This document shows positions 13,036-14,059 of a stretch of 14,059 nucleotides of DNA, one piece after another. Positions within the stretch are counted from its first letter, which is position 1, and every line of letters begins with the position of its first letter. This stretch comes from an uncultured Dechloromonas sp. GTDB lineage: Bacteria > Pseudomonadota > Gammaproteobacteria > Burkholderiales > Rhodocyclaceae. Both the position numbers and the translations under genes were made by a program. Under the pieces are notes generated by a model. It did no database searches. It was not told the DNA's origin and worked only from the letters and a program-made list of their open reading frames with translations. The DNA lies in NCBI GenBank assembly GCA_946477505.1, contig CAMKYP010000051.1:1-14059 (forward strand). The letters run 5' to 3'.

Positions 13036-14059
13036 AACTCAATCGACGCGATTTCATCAAGGCCAATGCGGCCGCGGCGGCCATGTCGGCAGCCGGGATG
13101 GCCGCTCCGGGAACGGTGCTGGCGCAGGGTAAGGAAGATATTCGCTGGGACAAGGCTGCCTGCCGCTTCTGCGGCACTGGCTGCGGCGTGCTGGTCGGTA
13201 CTCAGGAAGGCCGCGTGGTGGCTACCCAGGGCGATCCGGACGCGCCGGTCAACCGGGGTCTCAACTGTATCAAGGGCTACTTCCTGTCCAAGATCATGTA
13301 CGGCGCCGACCGTCTGAAGACGCCGATGCTGCGCATGACGGACGGCAAGTTCGACAAGAACGGCGAATTCAAGCCGATCTCCTGGAAGCAGGCCTTCGAC
13401 ATCATGGAAGAGAAGTGCAAGGCGACGCTCAAGGCCAAGGGGCCAAACGGCATTGCCATGTTCGGCTCCGGCCAATGGACCGTGTGGGAAGGCTATGCCG
13501 CCGCCAAGCTGTGGAAGGCCGGTTTCCGCTCCAACAACCTCGACCCCAATGCCCGTCACTGCATGGCTTCCGCCGTGGCCGGCTTCATGCGCACTTTCGG
13601 CATCGATGAGCCGATGGGCTGCTATGACGATATCGAGCACGGCGATGCTTTCTTCCTGTGGGGCTCGAACATGGCCGAGATGCATCCGATCCTGTGGACG
13701 CGCATCACCGACCGCAAGCTCTCCAACAAGAACGTCAAGGTTGGCGTGCTGTCGACCTTCGAGCACCGCTCGTTCGAGCTGGCCGATATCCCGATGGTGT
13801 TCAAGCCGAATACCGATCTGGCCATCCTCAACTTCATCTGCCACCACATCATTTCGACTGGCAAGGTGAACCAGGACTTCGTCAGCAAGCACGTCAAGTT
13901 CAAGAAAGGCGAAACCGATATCGGTTTCGGCCTGCGCCCGAACCACGAGTTGGAAAAGAAGGCGACCAACAACGGTTATCCGGGCGAGGATGGCAAGCCG
14001 AAGGGCAATCCGGGCAAGGCCGACGACATGACCTTCGACGACTTCAAGAAGTATGTCGC
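13032..14059 (+). CDS. napA: Periplasmic nitrate reductase catalytic subunit NapA, 3' end cut
   Basis: The first 342 codons of the molybdopterin nitrate reductase are present, well under half of the usual 830 or so. It reduces nitrate to nitrite in the periplasm. Seen: a Tat signal with NRRDFIK (Arg5-Arg6) and an Ala-rich stretch ending near LAQ (32); a 4Fe-4S site with Cys44, Cys47, Cys51 and Cys79; and Cys177 in ARHCMAS, the molybdenum ligand of Nap enzymes. The GTG start at 13032 overlaps the napD stop and has GAGGTA 5 nt upstream. The gene runs off the window; electron partners (napB, napC or napGH) are expected further right but not seen. Confidence 0.97.
   Translation, partial: MKLNRRDFIKANAAAAAMSAAGMAAPGTVLAQGKEDIRWDKAACRFCGTGCGVLVGTQEGRVVATQGDPDAPVNRGLNCIKGYFLSKIMYGADRLKTPMLRMTDGKFDKNGEFKPISWKQAFDIMEEKCKATLKAKGPNGIAMFGSGQWTVWEGYAAAKLWKAGFRSNNLDPNARHCMASAVAGFMRTFGIDEPMGCYDDIEHGDAFFLWGSNMAEMHPILWTRITDRKLSNKNVKVGVLSTFEHRSFELADIPMVFKPNTDLAILNFICHHIISTGKVNQDFVSKHVKFKKGETDIGFGLRPNHELEKKATNNGYPGEDGKPKGNPGKADDMTFDDFKKYV

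Noticed and set aside
12987..13946. 319-codon minus-strand open frame
   Set aside because: Antisense shadow of napA; the napA frame has the Tat signal, 4Fe-4S cysteines and Mo ligand.

Overview
The window reads as DNA from a betaproteobacterium, most likely of the Rhodocyclales (Dechloromonas/Azonexus-like). This is inferred from GC-rich codon use on the right, a periplasmic nitrate reductase operon starting napD-napA, an E. coli-type AhpC/AhpF pair, and a biliverdin phytochrome fused to GGDEF-EAL next to its heme oxygenase. No search was run, so the taxon is an inference.

Left part (1 to about 4095): a visibly more AT-rich accessory segment, all on the minus strand. In transcription order it holds an AlpA-type regulator (3522-3310), an unrecognised 191-residue ORF (3194-2619), and two tandem related genes. 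The first (2608-1496) is a diverged relative of the second (1428-277), an inovirus Gp2 / YagK-YfjJ-type protein with a HUH-like His-x-His motif. In the relative, that His-Phe-His is Arg-Tyr-Asn. About 570 bp upstream of alpA has no convincing gene but is rich in dyads: two CTAT-N4-ATAG sites 53 bp apart, a perfect 14-bp palindrome inside nested inverted repeats, and a tandem 11-bp repeat. A strong plus-strand terminator with no visible gene in front of it (4097-4125) probably lies near the island boundary. No integrase lies in the window, so the element is probably cut by the left edge.

Middle (4416-9426): a three-gene minus-strand operon. A 119-residue unknown protein overlaps the heme oxygenase bphO by ATGA, and bphO overlaps the 1329-residue bacteriophytochrome PAS-GAF-PHY-PAS-PAS-PAS-GGDEF-EAL. 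Heme oxygenase makes biliverdin, the phytochrome binds it, and red/far-red light then tunes c-di-GMP turnover. A near-perfect FNR-type box (9413-9426) sits just upstream, so low oxygen may switch on the light sensor.

Right (9670-14059): an acyl-CoA thioesterase, then ahpF and ahpC (order of transcription ahpC, ahpF, thioesterase, separated by hairpins/terminators). Divergent from ahpC is napD-napA, with napA cut by the window end. The 305-bp ahpC-napD gap holds a 10-bp inverted repeat next to a candidate ahpC promoter and a second FNR-type box in front of napD. The chromosomal part thus groups redox- and oxygen-responsive functions: light/c-di-GMP signalling, peroxide removal and nitrate respiration.
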